Shown in pieces: positions 20,288 through 30,237 of a stretch of DNA of 64,000 nt (positions within the stretch are counted from its first letter, which is position 1; the number at the start of each line of letters is the position of its first letter). The DNA is from JBBSJZ01 sp041739875. Its GTDB lineage: Bacteria > Planctomycetota > Planctomycetia > Pirellulales > Pirellulaceae. The position numbers were made by a program, and so were the translations under genes. Location of the stretch: the NCBI GenBank assembly GCA_041739875.1, contig JBGSNA010000147.1, positions 57,678 to 121,677 of the forward strand, given 5' to 3'. Under the pieces are notes generated by a model. The model ran no database searches, was not told where the DNA came from, and saw only the letters and a list, made by a program, of their open reading frames with translations.

Positions 20288-22765
20288 CTAGTTTAGCGGC
20301 TTGACCTTCCAAATCTCGTCCGCGTATTGCTGGATCGTGCGGTCGCTGGAGAACCAGCCACTGTTCGCAGCGTTGAGGATACTCATGCGGTTCCATTTTT
20401 CTTGATCCGCATAGACTTCGCCTGCAATCGCTTGCGCGTCGATGTAACTGCGGAAGTCACCAATCGATAGCCATTGATCGTGAGGGCTACGAAGTCCAGA
20501 TGTCAACAAATTGAAAATCCCAGGTTCAGACTGATTAAAATGTCCACCTTCAAGCAGTTCCATCACGCGAGTGATATCGGGATCGCTGGCAATGATTGCG
20601 TTCGGGTCGTAGTTCCCTTTGCACTTCTCGACTTCACTTGCGTCCATGCCGAACAGGAAGAAATTGTCCGCGCCCGCCTTCTCGCGGATTTCAATGTTTG
20701 CGCCGTCAAGCGTTCCGATGGTGATCGCTCCGTTCATCATGAATTTCATGTTTCCGGTACCGGAGGCTTCCTTACCCGCAGTGGAAATCTGTTCGGATAA
20801 TTCAGTTCCAGGGCAGAGAATCTCCATCGCCGAGACACGATAGTTCGGAAAGAAGACGAGTTGCAGTAGATCTTTTACCGCGGGGTCTGCGTTCACCACC
20901 GCAGCGACATTGTTGATCAACTTGACGATCAGCTTAGCGACGTGGTAACCCGGAGCCGCCTTGCCACCAATTAAGACACAGCGAGGCGCTATCCCCTTGG
21001 TCTCGCCACGGCGAATTCGGTCGTAAAGATGTATCACATGCAATACGTTTAGCAATTGACGTTTGTACTCGTGAATTCGCTTCACTTGAACGTCGAACAT
21101 CGCTGACTCGTTGAATGCCACGCCGGTGTTCTCTTTCACGTAGGCGGCGAAACGTTTCTTGTTAGCAAGCTTGACGGCTGCCCATTTCTTGCGAAATGCT
21201 GCGTCCTCGGCGTACGGCGCAAGCTTTGAGATTTCCTCAAGGTTTGATTCCCATTGCGTTCCAATGGTATCGCTCACGAGATCTCGCAGCTTGGGGTTAC
21301 AGTGCGCGAGCCAGCGCCGCTGGGTGACGCCATTGGTCTTGTTGTTGAATTTTTCTGGCCAGAGCTTAAAGAAATCGGAAAATAGGCCGGACTTCAACAG
21401 CTCGGTGTGGAGAGCCGCAACACCGTTGATTGAAAAGCTACCAACGATACACAGATACGCCATGCGAACGTGCGGCTGGTCGCCGCCTTCGACGAGGGAG
21501 ACACGTTTTCTCAACTCCATGTCGCCAGGGTACTTCTTGGAGACTTCGGTCAGGAACCGCTCGTTGATTTCGTAAATGATTTCGAGCAATCGCGGCAATA
21601 GCCGGCTGAACAAGCTCACGGACCAACGCTCTAGAGCCTCAGGAAGCAGCGTATGGTTGGTGTAGGCCATACACTGGGTCGTAATTTTCCATGCATCGTC
21701 CCATTCCATCGAATGCTCGTCCATCAGCAATCGCATGAGTTCGGGAACCGCACAGGCTGGGTGCGTGTCGTTGAGTTGGAAGCAATTATTCTTGCCAAAA
21801 CCGGTAAAGTCTTCGCCGTGCTGTTCCACCCAATTTGCAAGTACGTCTTGTAAGCTCGCGGAGACGAGGAAGTACTGTTGTTTTAGCCGCAGCTCCTTCC
21901 CGTTTTCACTTGCATCGTTCGGGTACAAGACCATCGAAATTTGCTGGGCTCGGTTTTGCGATCCAACCGCTTCGGTGTAGCTGCCCGAGTTAAATTCGTG
22001 CAAGTCAAAAACGTCGGTCGCTTCTGCTTTCCAAAGCCTCAGCGTGTTCACGGTTTCATTCTTGAAGCCTGGGATTGGCATATCGAACGGGATCGCTAAC
22101 AGATCATTGGTTGCGACCCAGCGACTGTGAGCGGTGCCAGACTCGTCATAATAGCGCTCGGTGTGCCCGAAGAACTTAATGATCTTTGAATCTTCGGCGC
22201 GCTCGATCTCCCATTGGTTTCCATCGCGGAGCCAGTGATCCGGCGCTTCAACTTGGCGACCGTGCTCGATCAACTGGTGAAACATTCCGAACTCATATCG
22301 GATGCCATAGCCCGCGACAGGTAATTTCAGGTTCGCACAACTGTCCAAGAAACAGGCCGCAAGTCGACCCAAGCCACCGTTACCGAGGCCGGCATCATGT
22401 TCTTCTTCTGCGAGTTCTTCGAGTTTGCAACCGTATTGATGAAGCGACTCTCGAACGGCATCATCCAAATCGAGATTCTGTACGGCATTATTCAGCGATC
22501 GGCCGAGCAAGAACTCCAACGACAAATAATGGACACGCCGGCCAGTTGTTGACGTCAAACGCTGGCGAGTGGTCAGCCAGTGCTGGCTTACCCGGTCACG
22601 CATGGCAAACGCCAATGCTCGGTAATAGTAGCTCATCCCCACTTCTTGATCGTGGTGTCCGAGCGTGTAGTAAAGGTGGCGACGCAATTCTTCCGAGAGC
22701 GGTCCCAGGATCTGGGCTGCGGAAGAAGGATCAGTGCTATTTGGAGATTCCAGCGTGTTCGTCAT
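20288..22765 (-). CDS. glgP: Glycogen/starch/alpha-glucan phosphorylase
   Basis: 825 residues, the usual length. It releases glucose 1-phosphate from alpha-1,4-glucans using pyridoxal phosphate. The cofactor lysine lies in the signature EASGTGNMKFMMNGA (about 655-672), and the N-terminal glucan-binding and catalytic motifs (YHYLSLEFLLGR-type, ND.HPA in NDTHPACAVPEL, and FNNKTNGVTQRRWL) are intact. Cytoplasmic. With glgC about 8 kb away it indicates glycogen storage and use. ATG 22765 gives a complete family N-terminus. Upstream is a 460-base divergent region with a hairpin. Confidence 0.95.
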   Translation of the reverse strand: MTNTLESPNSTDPSSAAQILGPLSEELRRHLYYTLGHHDQEVGMSYYYRALAFAMRDRVSQHWLTTRQRLTSTTGRRVHYLSLEFLLGRSLNNAVQNLDLDDAVRESLHQYGCKLEELAEEEHDAGLGNGGLGRLAACFLDSCANLKLPVAGYGIRYEFGMFHQLIEHGRQVEAPDHWLRDGNQWEIERAEDSKIIKFFGHTERYYDESGTAHSRWVATNDLLAIPFDMPIPGFKNETVNTLRLWKAEATDVFDLHEFNSGSYTEAVGSQNRAQQISMVLYPNDASENGKELRLKQQYFLVSASLQDVLANWVEQHGEDFTGFGKNNCFQLNDTHPACAVPELMRLLMDEHSMEWDDAWKITTQCMAYTNHTLLPEALERWSVSLFSRLLPRLLEIIYEINERFLTEVSKKYPGDMELRKRVSLVEGGDQPHVRMAYLCIVGSFSINGVAALHTELLKSGLFSDFFKLWPEKFNNKTNGVTQRRWLAHCNPKLRDLVSDTIGTQWESNLEEISKLAPYAEDAAFRKKWAAVKLANKKRFAAYVKENTGVAFNESAMFDVQVKRIHEYKRQLLNVLHVIHLYDRIRRGETKGIAPRCVLIGGKAAPGYHVAKLIVKLINNVAAVVNADPAVKDLLQLVFFPNYRVSAMEILCPGTELSEQISTAGKEASGTGNMKFMMNGAITIGTLDGANIEIREKAGADNFFLFGMDASEVEKCKGNYDPNAIIASDPDITRVMELLEGGHFNQSEPGIFNLLTSGLRSPHDQWLSIGDFRSYIDAQAIAGEVYADQEKWNRMSILNAANSGWFSSDRTIQQYADEIWKVKPLN

Positions 22766-23231
22766 GTTTCATCTGGGGTATTCATTCGTTGAAAATAAGC
22801 CAGTCGGCAGACAGCATTGTTTCTGAATCTGGCGATCGTGTCGACAATGATCTTTAGGTAAGCGGATCTGGCCCTCGTGATGGCAGTCACATTGCCCAAA
22901 GCGCCAGTTAAAGCTGTCATGGAAGCCCAAATTTCAGGGCTGGAAGGGGAGGGAAATCCCACTCAGTCCTGTTTTCAGGCGATTTCCAATGTAATTTCGC
23001 AAATGCGATGGACGGTTCGCAATCGCGATGTATATATTCTTGCTAGGAAACACAATGGAACTGCCCCTTCCAGGTTGTTCTCCTTTTGAGCCTCGGAAAC
23101 CGGGGCTTGCGTATTGCCCCATGCAAGCCCCGGCGACCGGCCCATTTAGCAAACTTTCGCCTCAAGCTATTCAAGGTGACTAGATAGCGTTTCAGCCGAA
23201 TTGACTTTCACAGACTTAGGGCGAGATTCAA
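22766..23231. other. Divergent promoter region between glgP and a LuxR-type regulator
   Basis: About 466 bases. It contains the TATTGCCCCA-loop hairpin at 23100-23133, reported separately. The remainder has only short overlapping frames without coding character. Promoters for glgP (minus) and the regulator (plus) must lie here, but no consensus is clear. Confidence 0.5.
23100..23133. repeat. Hairpin of the TATTGCCCCA-loop family, copy 1
   Basis: The stem CCGGGGCTTGC (23100-23110) pairs perfectly with GCAAGCCCCGG (23123-23133), extended by a G-T and a T-A pair. The loop is ATTGCCCC at 23113-23120. The same loop and closing T-A pair occur in two further hairpins at 47846-47871 and 47881-47914, with unrelated stem sequences. 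No T-run follows, so this copy is not a standard terminator. It lies about 100 bases before the LuxR-type gene. Confidence 0.75.
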
Positions 23232-23975
23232 ATGCTTCCCGGACACGACGAACCGATTCGAGATAACGGAGGTTCGTGTCCAGCAGACTGGGAGCAAACG
23301 CATCGCTACGCCACAACATTTGAAGAAACCAAAGCCATGGTTTTGAAGGCGATTTGCGACTGGTATCCGCAACGGGCCAGTAGGGAACTGGACCTTTCTG
23401 GCTTTGAGGCGTGTGTCGCGGTCAAGAACTACGACTGGAACATCGTCTTTGAGAACGCGTCGTTTCGCCGCCTATTTACTGGTGGCATCCCAGGAATGGG
23501 CCGTGGAGCGGATGCGTTTGTCTATCGCAAGTCGAATAGCATCAGCGCTAGTACGGATCAGTTGATTCGAGACGGTGCCACGATGATCGAATTTGAGCAT
23601 ATCAATGGCGATCATTTGGGGCGGCTTTGCACGGTCCGAACGTACAAGTGCCGACTCGACGAGCTAAGTGATCCCAATTTTTATATTCTGGGTATTTCAC
23701 GCCCGCTTGCATTAATTGGCACGACTGAAAAAGAACAAGAAAAAACGTTGAACGAGCTGTTCGGCATATTTCAAAAACTCGATGACACCGACCAAACGAT
23801 CTGTCGTCTTGATGCCAAAGGTGACACAACCAAGGATATTGCCGCGAGTGTCGGTCTGACTTCTCGCTCGATCGAGATTCGACGAAAGAAGATGATGGAC
23901 CTATTCGATGTTCATCGTCCGATGGAGCTGATTCGAATTACTATTCGTTTGGAAGAACACGGTTTGTTGTCCTAG
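23232..23975 (+). CDS. PAS-like / LuxR-type transcriptional regulator
   Basis: 247 residues. The central region (about 50-150, FEACVAVKNYDWNIVFENAS) looks like a PAS-type sensor domain. The C-terminal 60 residues form a LuxR/GerE-like HTH: LDAKGDTTKDIAASVGLTSR then SIEIRRKKMMDLFDVHRPME. There is no phosphoreceiver domain, so a small molecule, cofactor or partner protein may be sensed. ATG 23232 has GGGCGAG upstream. It is convergent with the GAF-GGDEF gene, with only 10 bases between stops. The position beside glgP suggests, but does not prove, a link to carbon storage. Confidence 0.75.
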   Translation: MLPGHDEPIRDNGGSCPADWEQTHRYATTFEETKAMVLKAICDWYPQRASRELDLSGFEACVAVKNYDWNIVFENASFRRLFTGGIPGMGRGADAFVYRKSNSISASTDQLIRDGATMIEFEHINGDHLGRLCTVRTYKCRLDELSDPNFYILGISRPLALIGTTEKEQEKTLNELFGIFQKLDDTDQTICRLDAKGDTTKDIAASVGLTSRSIEIRRKKMMDLFDVHRPMELIRITIRLEEHGLLS

Positions 23976-23985
23976 CTGCCAGCTT

Positions 23986-24906
23986 TTATTTCACCTTGTT
24001 CGTTTTAAGCGCCTCGTCCACAGCTGCCCACAAATCTTTTCGCGGATCTCTAGTGGCGAATGCAATTTTGGTTGATACCGGAAGCGTTTGCATGGACACA
24101 CGCAGTGCTTGGACAAACGAATTTGTACTCTCGGCATTGCGTTCACCTGCGAGGATAGCAAACTGGCCTCCATGCAGTCTGGCTGCCAAGTCCGATGTAC
24201 CAAGTACCCCTTCGATCGTTTTCGCGAGTTGTACCGCGAGCTCTTTTTCGGCTGTCTCGCATTCGGGTGTATCGACGGAGTCAAGTCCATCGGCAAAAAC
24301 AGAAATGATACTTGCGGGATGGCCGTAGATTTTGCAACGTCGTTCTTCCGCGTTAACTATTTTTTGCCAACCAGCAAGATTGATCAGTCCAGTGGTGAGG
24401 TCAATCGTGTTTCGAGTCGAGATCAGTTCCTTTTGTCGTTGAATTGCAGTGAGCTTTAGCTCTGTCACGAGCAGGCTACTCAATAGTTGACTCAAGAATT
24501 TGATGGTTGGTAATTCGTCCACCAGACTTTGTGGCTGAGTGGTGGGGTGAATCGCGCACAGTGTGCCGAAGAGAGACCCCTCTGCATCTGAAATTGGTAC
24601 TCCGATGTATGCACCGATATTGACTAATTGGCCAATCGGCGCTTCGGCATAAGCGGGGACGGAATTCGACTCGGGGGCGATACAAGGGCCACGCCCAAGT
24701 ACCATTTGCGAGCAAAACGAATCCGCCCATTTGAAAACATCGCCATCCTTGACACTGTATCCGTGATCTTCGGACTGCAAAACAATCCAATCATCACCTT
24801 CGGTACGTGTCACCATCCATAAGTCAAATGCGATTCGTTCGCGAAGAAAAGCTAGCGTAGCGCGGGACGCGTTTTCAAAATCTTGGAAAGGACGAACAGA
24901 ATTCAT
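23986..24906 (-). CDS. GAF domain plus degenerate GGDEF domain protein
   Basis: 306 residues. The N-terminal GAF domain (about 10-155; motifs WIVLQSEDHGYSVKDGDVF, GAYIGVPISDAEGSLFGTLC) is of the type common in bacterial light or redox sensors. A GGDEF-like domain follows (about 170-300; TIDLTTGLINLAGWQKIV and AARLHGGQFAILAGER). The catalytic signature GGDEF has become HGGQF, so diguanylate cyclase activity is doubtful; a regulatory or nucleotide-binding role is more likely. ATG 24906 is chosen because AGGAAG precedes it by five bases; the open frame continues upstream without protein-like features. Confidence 0.78.
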   Translation of the reverse strand: MNSVRPFQDFENASRATLAFLRERIAFDLWMVTRTEGDDWIVLQSEDHGYSVKDGDVFKWADSFCSQMVLGRGPCIAPESNSVPAYAEAPIGQLVNIGAYIGVPISDAEGSLFGTLCAIHPTTQPQSLVDELPTIKFLSQLLSSLLVTELKLTAIQRQKELISTRNTIDLTTGLINLAGWQKIVNAEERRCKIYGHPASIISVFADGLDSVDTPECETAEKELAVQLAKTIEGVLGTSDLAARLHGGQFAILAGERNAESTNSFVQALRVSMQTLPVSTKIAFATRDPRKDLWAAVDEALKTNKVK

Positions 24907-25151
24907 AATCTTCCTAGGGATAGATTCAGCGAATAACGTGCCCCGGCATTCGAGCACAGTAGCGATCCATCCAGTCTCGAGCAATGTGAATCAAAGATTC
25001 GAAGTTGCTTGATCGAGTGAGTCTGGGAAAACCTTGAGACCACGCGATTCCCCTTCCGAAAACCGGAAATTCATCTTGGGTTCGTTGGTCGGTTCCCGCT
25101 AAAGTCGAGTCTGTGAAAGCTTGGTTCTTTTGAAGCGGCAAGGATGCGATT

Positions 25152-28100
25152 GTGACAACCGATGGATTCTCGCGTGACCGAGCCAGTGGCAAAGCCTATG
25201 AACGTGAACAGATCGAAAGTTCGCAAAAACACCGAATTCTTCGGCGACGTGACGATCGTTCGAGGCGACGTAGGCTTTATCTGATATCGGGACTCGGTTT
25301 CGTTTTGTTGCTTGTGCTCATCGCACCAAGTCTCATCTGTCACTCACCTTTAGGGCGGTCGATCATCGCAGAAGCGGCGTCCAGCTATGGATGGGATGCG
25401 CGTGTTGAGAACTTCCGCATTGGTTGGATCACGCCGTTAAGACTTGATGGTTTGGAGCTGAGGGGAGCAACGTCAAAAAGCGAGATTTCCATCGAGCAGA
25501 TCGAGACGGAGCTCACAATCCTGCGGCTAATGAGTTCCACGCTCAGCGATCTTGGTGAGATCACCGCGAGAGGAATTGTTCTAGCTGTCAAAGTTAGTGA
25601 CGGTCGTTCAAGCCTCGAAGATGATCTGGCGGTGCTTATGTCTGGACCATCAAGCGACACGATCTACACCGCGAACATTCATTTGCAAAACATCGGCGTC
25701 ATTGCGACGGACGCTGTGACTGATCGATCATGGAAACTCGCCCAGTCGAATGCCGATCTTGAAATGAACGCCGATGGGCTTTCCGCACAATTCGCGGGTG
25801 TGTTGACGGAACCGAGTGGAAGTGGCGGCGCGATGCAAGGCAGTGTTGCATGGAGCCCCAATCCTCCGAGCGACCAACCGGCCTGGCAATTGAGGCTGCA
25901 ATGCGAGTCGCTGCCAGTCTCAATTGTTTCGCTTGCCCGACGAAGAGTCGGTGAAGCGGCGGCTTCGATTCCGGCCGAACTTGCTGGCGATAGCACCGGA
26001 CGTCTGTCGCTCGATGGCTTCACGGACGGTCGTATTCTCGTTTCGCCAGAGCAAATTGAAATTCGCAACTTCACAGCGTCTGATCCGTCACTCGGCGAAA
26101 AGGTTTGGTCCAACCGAATGGCAACTCTCGATGGGGTGCTTGTCATCGATACCAACCGGATTGTTGGCAAACAATTTCAAGTAGGAACGGACTTCGCGTT
26201 CGCATCGATGGATGGATCCATTTCGACAGCGTTTTCGATTGCGGGAACGAGTGACAATCCGGTGCAGTGGCTTGACGCACTCAACGGTGTCGCGAGCGCA
26301 GAAGTGGATCTCGCGATGTTGGATCGAGCTTTGCCAGGCATCCTGCCGCTGAGAAACGGCGCAGAAATTGTCTCTGGCAAGATTTCGGCTCGCATCGACA
26401 CGCTTCCGTCCGACGCAGGTGCCAAACGAAGCCAGTTGAAGCTTGACAGTCAAGCGATCCGAGCACGTACAGGCGGCCAAAACATCGTGGTTGAGCCGGT
26501 TACGTGCATCGCGACCGTCATCAACGATCATGGGCAGGTCTCGGCGGAAATCTTTCGATTCACGAGCACATTTGCTTCTGCAAAAGGCAGTGGCGACATG
26601 CGAGCCGGTAACGCTGATATCGAAATCGACTTTGGTCGACTCGCCAGCACTTTGCAGCCGATCGTAGATTTGTCGGCGAGCAACCTGGCCGGGACAGCGA
26701 GTGGAAACATTCGCTGGAACGCGACCACGGACAACGTCTGGCGATTAGATGGCATAGGCCAAGCAAGTAATGTCGTGGTGATGTTGCCGGGTGGCCAGCG
26801 TTTCAGCCGTCCGACCTTCAACGGTGAAGTGTCAGCCGTTGGCCAATGGGATGGCCAAACGCTTTCCGAATTGAGCAAGGCGACCGTGTCGCTTACCAGT
26901 ACAGGGATCAATCTTAGCGCGGCTTTGATTGCCCCCGTGCATACACCGTCCGCCGAGACGCTCTTGCCGATCCAAGTCCGTGGCGCTGGTCGCATTGAGG
27001 CGCTCACCGATATCATCGGACCATGGTTACCGACCGAGATTCATGATTGCGAAGGAGGATTCAATCTTGTTGCAAGTGGTGACGCCTCGGCAACGAGTGG
27101 TCGTGTGACGAACGTCCAATTGACACTCGTTGATCCCCGGTTTGCATACGTCGATCGCTATTTCATGCAGCCCGATTTGGAAGTCAAGTTTGATGGCAGC
27201 TATGCTTGGCCGTCGGGCGAGTTGGTTTCGAAAGAATGTACGATCAAGGGGAATGCTCTCACCGCAGCGGTCCAAGGAACCTCGAACGAGCAAGGTGTCG
27301 ACATCGAACTGGCCTGGAACGCAAAGCTCGAACGAATCCAAGGTAGCGTTCGCTCGAAAGTTGCGGTGAACAGCCTCCAGAACGGTGCTCGCCAAAACGG
27401 TGCCGCCCAAGCGGTGGGCTTTCGCAATGACCCATCCCTTGCAACCGAAGATTGGTTGGTGAAGGGTGACTTCACGGGCAACATGCGAGTGAAGAGCCAA
27501 GACGATTGGTATGACATGAATTGCGAGTCGACAGGGGCGAATCTCGCCGTGATGCAACCGTCAACGTCGAGCGCGCAATACAACACCGTTGGTCCGGCGC
27601 CGCCAAATCGGGCTGTTCCGACAACGCTGTCGACGACCGCAACGACCGTTTGGAGCGAACCCAACTTCAAGCTCAATGGGAACGTTCGCTATCACAAGGT
27701 TACCGGCGAGGTGGTTGCGAAAGATCTTCAGCTTGCTGGTGATTGGTTCGCCGCTTCTCTCAGTGGCCGAATGATAAGCAATGAATCGCTCACGAGTGTG
27801 GAGTTGCAAGGCCCCGGTAAATTAAAAATGGACGAAGTCGGTCGTTTGTTAACGAGTTTGAGTGGTACACCGATTCAAGCGACAGGGCTGCACGAAACGC
27901 CGCTCGAGATTCGAATTGACCAAATTGCGGGCCAAGACGCGTCCATCAATGTCGCGGCGAAGCTCGGTTGGGAATCTGCGGAGATCGGTGGAGTCGTGAT
28001 CGGACCGACGGTAATTCCCGTTCGCATGACGGGCACAACACTTTTTATCGAACCTGCCACGGTGCCGCTCGCTCAAGGCAAAATCAATCTCGCTGGCGAA

Positions 28101-28811
28101 GTTCATTATCGTCCCGGTCCAATTTGGATTCGGGCAACACCCGGACGATTTGCAGAGTCCGTACGGCTAACCCGCGAGATGAACGAACGGTGGTTGAAGT
28201 ATCTCGCACCACTCGCGGCGGACGCAGCCCAAATTGATGGTGTGCTTGGCGTAACGCTTGACGAAGCGATCATCGTGCTTGAGTCGCCTGAAAAGAATCG
28301 TGTCGTTGGTCGACTGGATATCGAGGGCATCAACATGACGGCGGGTCCATTGTCAAACCAAATTATCAGTGGCGTTGCTCAACTCCGGGCGCTTGCACAA
28401 GCCACATTGCCTGAGGCGCAAACGCCCGAACAATCCAGCAAGACCCTTGTCACGATGCCGGCTCAAACCGTCGATTTTTCCATGATCGATGGTGTCGTTA
28501 GCCACCAACGACTGTTCTTCCAAATTGATCGAGCCCAGGTTGTCACGAGCGGGCGTGTTGACATGGAAAGTCGATTGAACATGGTCGCACAAATACCACT
28601 TGATCCGAGATGGCTGGGACGCGACTTGCAAGGGCTAACCGGCCAGTCCGTGAATTTGCCGATTGAAGGTACTTTGTCTCGCCCGCGGCTTGATTCGTCC
28701 GGCGTTCGCCAAGTGGTAACCCAACTCGGCGCTAAAGCGGTCCAAAACGCCGCAGACAATTTTCTGCAGCAGAACCTCAGCAAGGGCCTCGACAAAATCT
28801 TCGGCAACTAG
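25152..28811 (+). CDS. Large AsmA/TamB-like inner-membrane-anchored protein
   Basis: 1219 residues. A basic cytoplasmic tail (RRRDDRSRRRRLYLISG) leads to one membrane segment (about 42-60) and then a very long, repetitive, beta-rich periplasmic region. The opening IIAEAASSYGWDARVENFRI and IEQIETELTILRLMSSTLS and the C-terminal NLPIEGTLSRPRLDSSGVRQ resemble AsmA/TamB-type proteins, which move lipids or assemble outer-membrane components between membranes. The GTG start at 25152 is the first in frame. The gene stands between the GAF-GGDEF gene (divergent) and glgC (convergent, 8 bases apart). The assignment rests on architecture. Confidence 0.68.
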   Translation: MTTDGFSRDRASGKAYEREQIESSQKHRILRRRDDRSRRRRLYLISGLGFVLLLVLIAPSLICHSPLGRSIIAEAASSYGWDARVENFRIGWITPLRLDGLELRGATSKSEISIEQIETELTILRLMSSTLSDLGEITARGIVLAVKVSDGRSSLEDDLAVLMSGPSSDTIYTANIHLQNIGVIATDAVTDRSWKLAQSNADLEMNADGLSAQFAGVLTEPSGSGGAMQGSVAWSPNPPSDQPAWQLRLQCESLPVSIVSLARRRVGEAAASIPAELAGDSTGRLSLDGFTDGRILVSPEQIEIRNFTASDPSLGEKVWSNRMATLDGVLVIDTNRIVGKQFQVGTDFAFASMDGSISTAFSIAGTSDNPVQWLDALNGVASAEVDLAMLDRALPGILPLRNGAEIVSGKISARIDTLPSDAGAKRSQLKLDSQAIRARTGGQNIVVEPVTCIATVINDHGQVSAEIFRFTSTFASAKGSGDMRAGNADIEIDFGRLASTLQPIVDLSASNLAGTASGNIRWNATTDNVWRLDGIGQASNVVVMLPGGQRFSRPTFNGEVSAVGQWDGQTLSELSKATVSLTSTGINLSAALIAPVHTPSAETLLPIQVRGAGRIEALTDIIGPWLPTEIHDCEGGFNLVASGDASATSGRVTNVQLTLVDPRFAYVDRYFMQPDLEVKFDGSYAWPSGELVSKECTIKGNALTAAVQGTSNEQGVDIELAWNAKLERIQGSVRSKVAVNSLQNGARQNGAAQAVGFRNDPSLATEDWLVKGDFTGNMRVKSQDDWYDMNCESTGANLAVMQPSTSSAQYNTVGPAPPNRAVPTTLSTTATTVWSEPNFKLNGNVRYHKVTGEVVAKDLQLAGDWFAASLSGRMISNESLTSVELQGPGKLKMDEVGRLLTSLSGTPIQATGLHETPLEIRIDQIAGQDASINVAAKLGWESAEIGGVVIGPTVIPVRMTGTTLFIEPATVPLAQGKINLAGEVHYRPGPIWIRATPGRFAESVRLTREMNERWLKYLAPLAADAAQIDGVLGVTLDEAIIVLESPEKNRVVGRLDIEGINMTAGPLSNQIISGVAQLRALAQATLPEAQTPEQSSKTLVTMPAQTVDFSMIDGVVSHQRLFFQIDRAQVVTSGRVDMESRLNMVAQIPLDPRWLGRDLQGLTGQSVNLPIEGTLSRPRLDSSGVRQVVTQLGAKAVQNAADNFLQQNLSKGLDKIFGN

Positions 28812-28819
28812 GGCGGCCG

Positions 28820-30103
28820 TTAGACGACAAAGCCGTTCGGGATCTGGCCGTCCTTGATGACGATTGGGATACCATCGCGAATTTGAAGAGCCTCTTCTTC
28901 ACCTTGGTCATTGATGCCCTTGGTGTTGATGATCTTGCAATCCGTTCCGATGCGACAATTTTTGTCAAGGATCGCGCCGCTAATGAGGCTGCCACTGCCA
29001 ATACCAAGTGGCAACAGGCCGGGTTCGGTTGGAACATCGATCTCCATGTAGTCGGCACCCATGATGACGCTGTCCTTGATCGTTACATTGTCGCCGATTA
29101 CGGTTCGCAATCCGATCACGCTGTTAGTGATCGTGACGTTCTTGCCAATCTTACATCCGTCGGCAATCAGACTCTTTTCGATCTTGGCATCACTGATGAG
29201 CGTCGGTGGAAGGAAACGCGGTCGACTGTAGATCGGAGCGTCGGGGTCGCGGATTGCGAAAGGTGGATTCTCGCTCGCCAAACTTAGATTCGCTTCGTAG
29301 AACGAGCGAATCGTACCAATATCTTCCCAGTAATCATCGAACAGGTGAAGTTGGACACGATGCGACTTCATCGCCGCTGGGAAAACTTCTTTACCGAAAT
29401 CTTCATAGCTCGTGTTCTTGAGAAGATCGACCATCACGGACTTGTTAAAAATATACAGCCCCATGCTGGCCAAGCAGTCGCGGCCGTTGCTGGGGATTCC
29501 GCGAGCATCGATCCAAGCGGGGTCCGTACGTACTTCAGCCAACTGTTCTTCGGTTTGAGGTTTCTCAACAAAGCCAAGGACGCGTCCGTCATCAGAGACT
29601 CTCATGATGCCGAGTGCCGAAGCTTCTTTGCGAGACACGGGGATTCCCGCGATGGTGACAGCCGCACCCGACTCGATGTGTGTCTTCATCATGTCTGCAA
29701 AATTCATCCGGTACAATTGATCACCGGAAAGGATCAAGACATGCTCGACCCACTTTTGATCAAAGTAGCGAAGGTTCTTTCGCACGGCGTCAGCGGTACC
29801 TTGGTACCACTCCATGCCTTCCTCAACCGTCTGCTGAGCCGCAAGAAGCTCGACAAATCCACCACTGAAGTGATCGAAGAAATAGGTTTGGCGGAGGTGC
29901 TTGTGAAGGCTGACCGAAAGAAATTGAGTCAACACATAGACCCGATTCAACCCGCTGTTGATGCAGTTGCTGATTGGGATGTCGATGAGTCGATACTTGG
30001 CGGCTAACGGCACAGCCGGCTTAGCTCGGATTTTTGTGAGTGGAAATAGTCGGGTACCGCGTCCGCCGCCCAAAATGAGAGCGATCGTGTTACTAAGGTC
30101 CAT
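28820..30103 (-). CDS. glgC: Glucose-1-phosphate adenylyltransferase
   Basis: 427 residues, the standard length. It makes ADP-glucose from ATP and glucose 1-phosphate, the committed step of glycogen synthesis. Signatures are the N-terminal nucleotide-binding motif LGGGRGTRLFPLTKIRAKPA, the catalytic Asp region LSGDQLYRM, the sugar-binding GFVEKP and a C-terminal left-handed beta-helix with hexapeptide repeats (TITNSVIGLRTVIGDNVTIK). Tetrameric, cytoplasmic and usually allosterically controlled. ATG 30103. The gene runs toward the AsmA-like gene, with eight bases between their stops. Confidence 0.95.
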   Translation of the reverse strand: MDLSNTIALILGGGRGTRLFPLTKIRAKPAVPLAAKYRLIDIPISNCINSGLNRVYVLTQFLSVSLHKHLRQTYFFDHFSGGFVELLAAQQTVEEGMEWYQGTADAVRKNLRYFDQKWVEHVLILSGDQLYRMNFADMMKTHIESGAAVTIAGIPVSRKEASALGIMRVSDDGRVLGFVEKPQTEEQLAEVRTDPAWIDARGIPSNGRDCLASMGLYIFNKSVMVDLLKNTSYEDFGKEVFPAAMKSHRVQLHLFDDYWEDIGTIRSFYEANLSLASENPPFAIRDPDAPIYSRPRFLPPTLISDAKIEKSLIADGCKIGKNVTITNSVIGLRTVIGDNVTIKDSVIMGADYMEIDVPTEPGLLPLGIGSGSLISGAILDKNCRIGTDCKIINTKGINDQGEEEALQIRDGIPIVIKDGQIPNGFVV

Positions 30104-30237
30104 CAGGATTCCCTGTTGCCGTTTATGTGAAGGTTTGGAGGATCAGTCTTGTATCGCTTGTCGACCGAATTGTGAAGTTGCGATCAACGCGATTCGCTTT
30201 GATTTGCTGTGCTTGAAGCGGATTCGTCGCTGTTAGC

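Noticed and set aside
22877..23089. 70-codon frame between glgP and the LuxR-type gene
   Set aside because: No coding character and an overlapping frame of similar length on the other strand.
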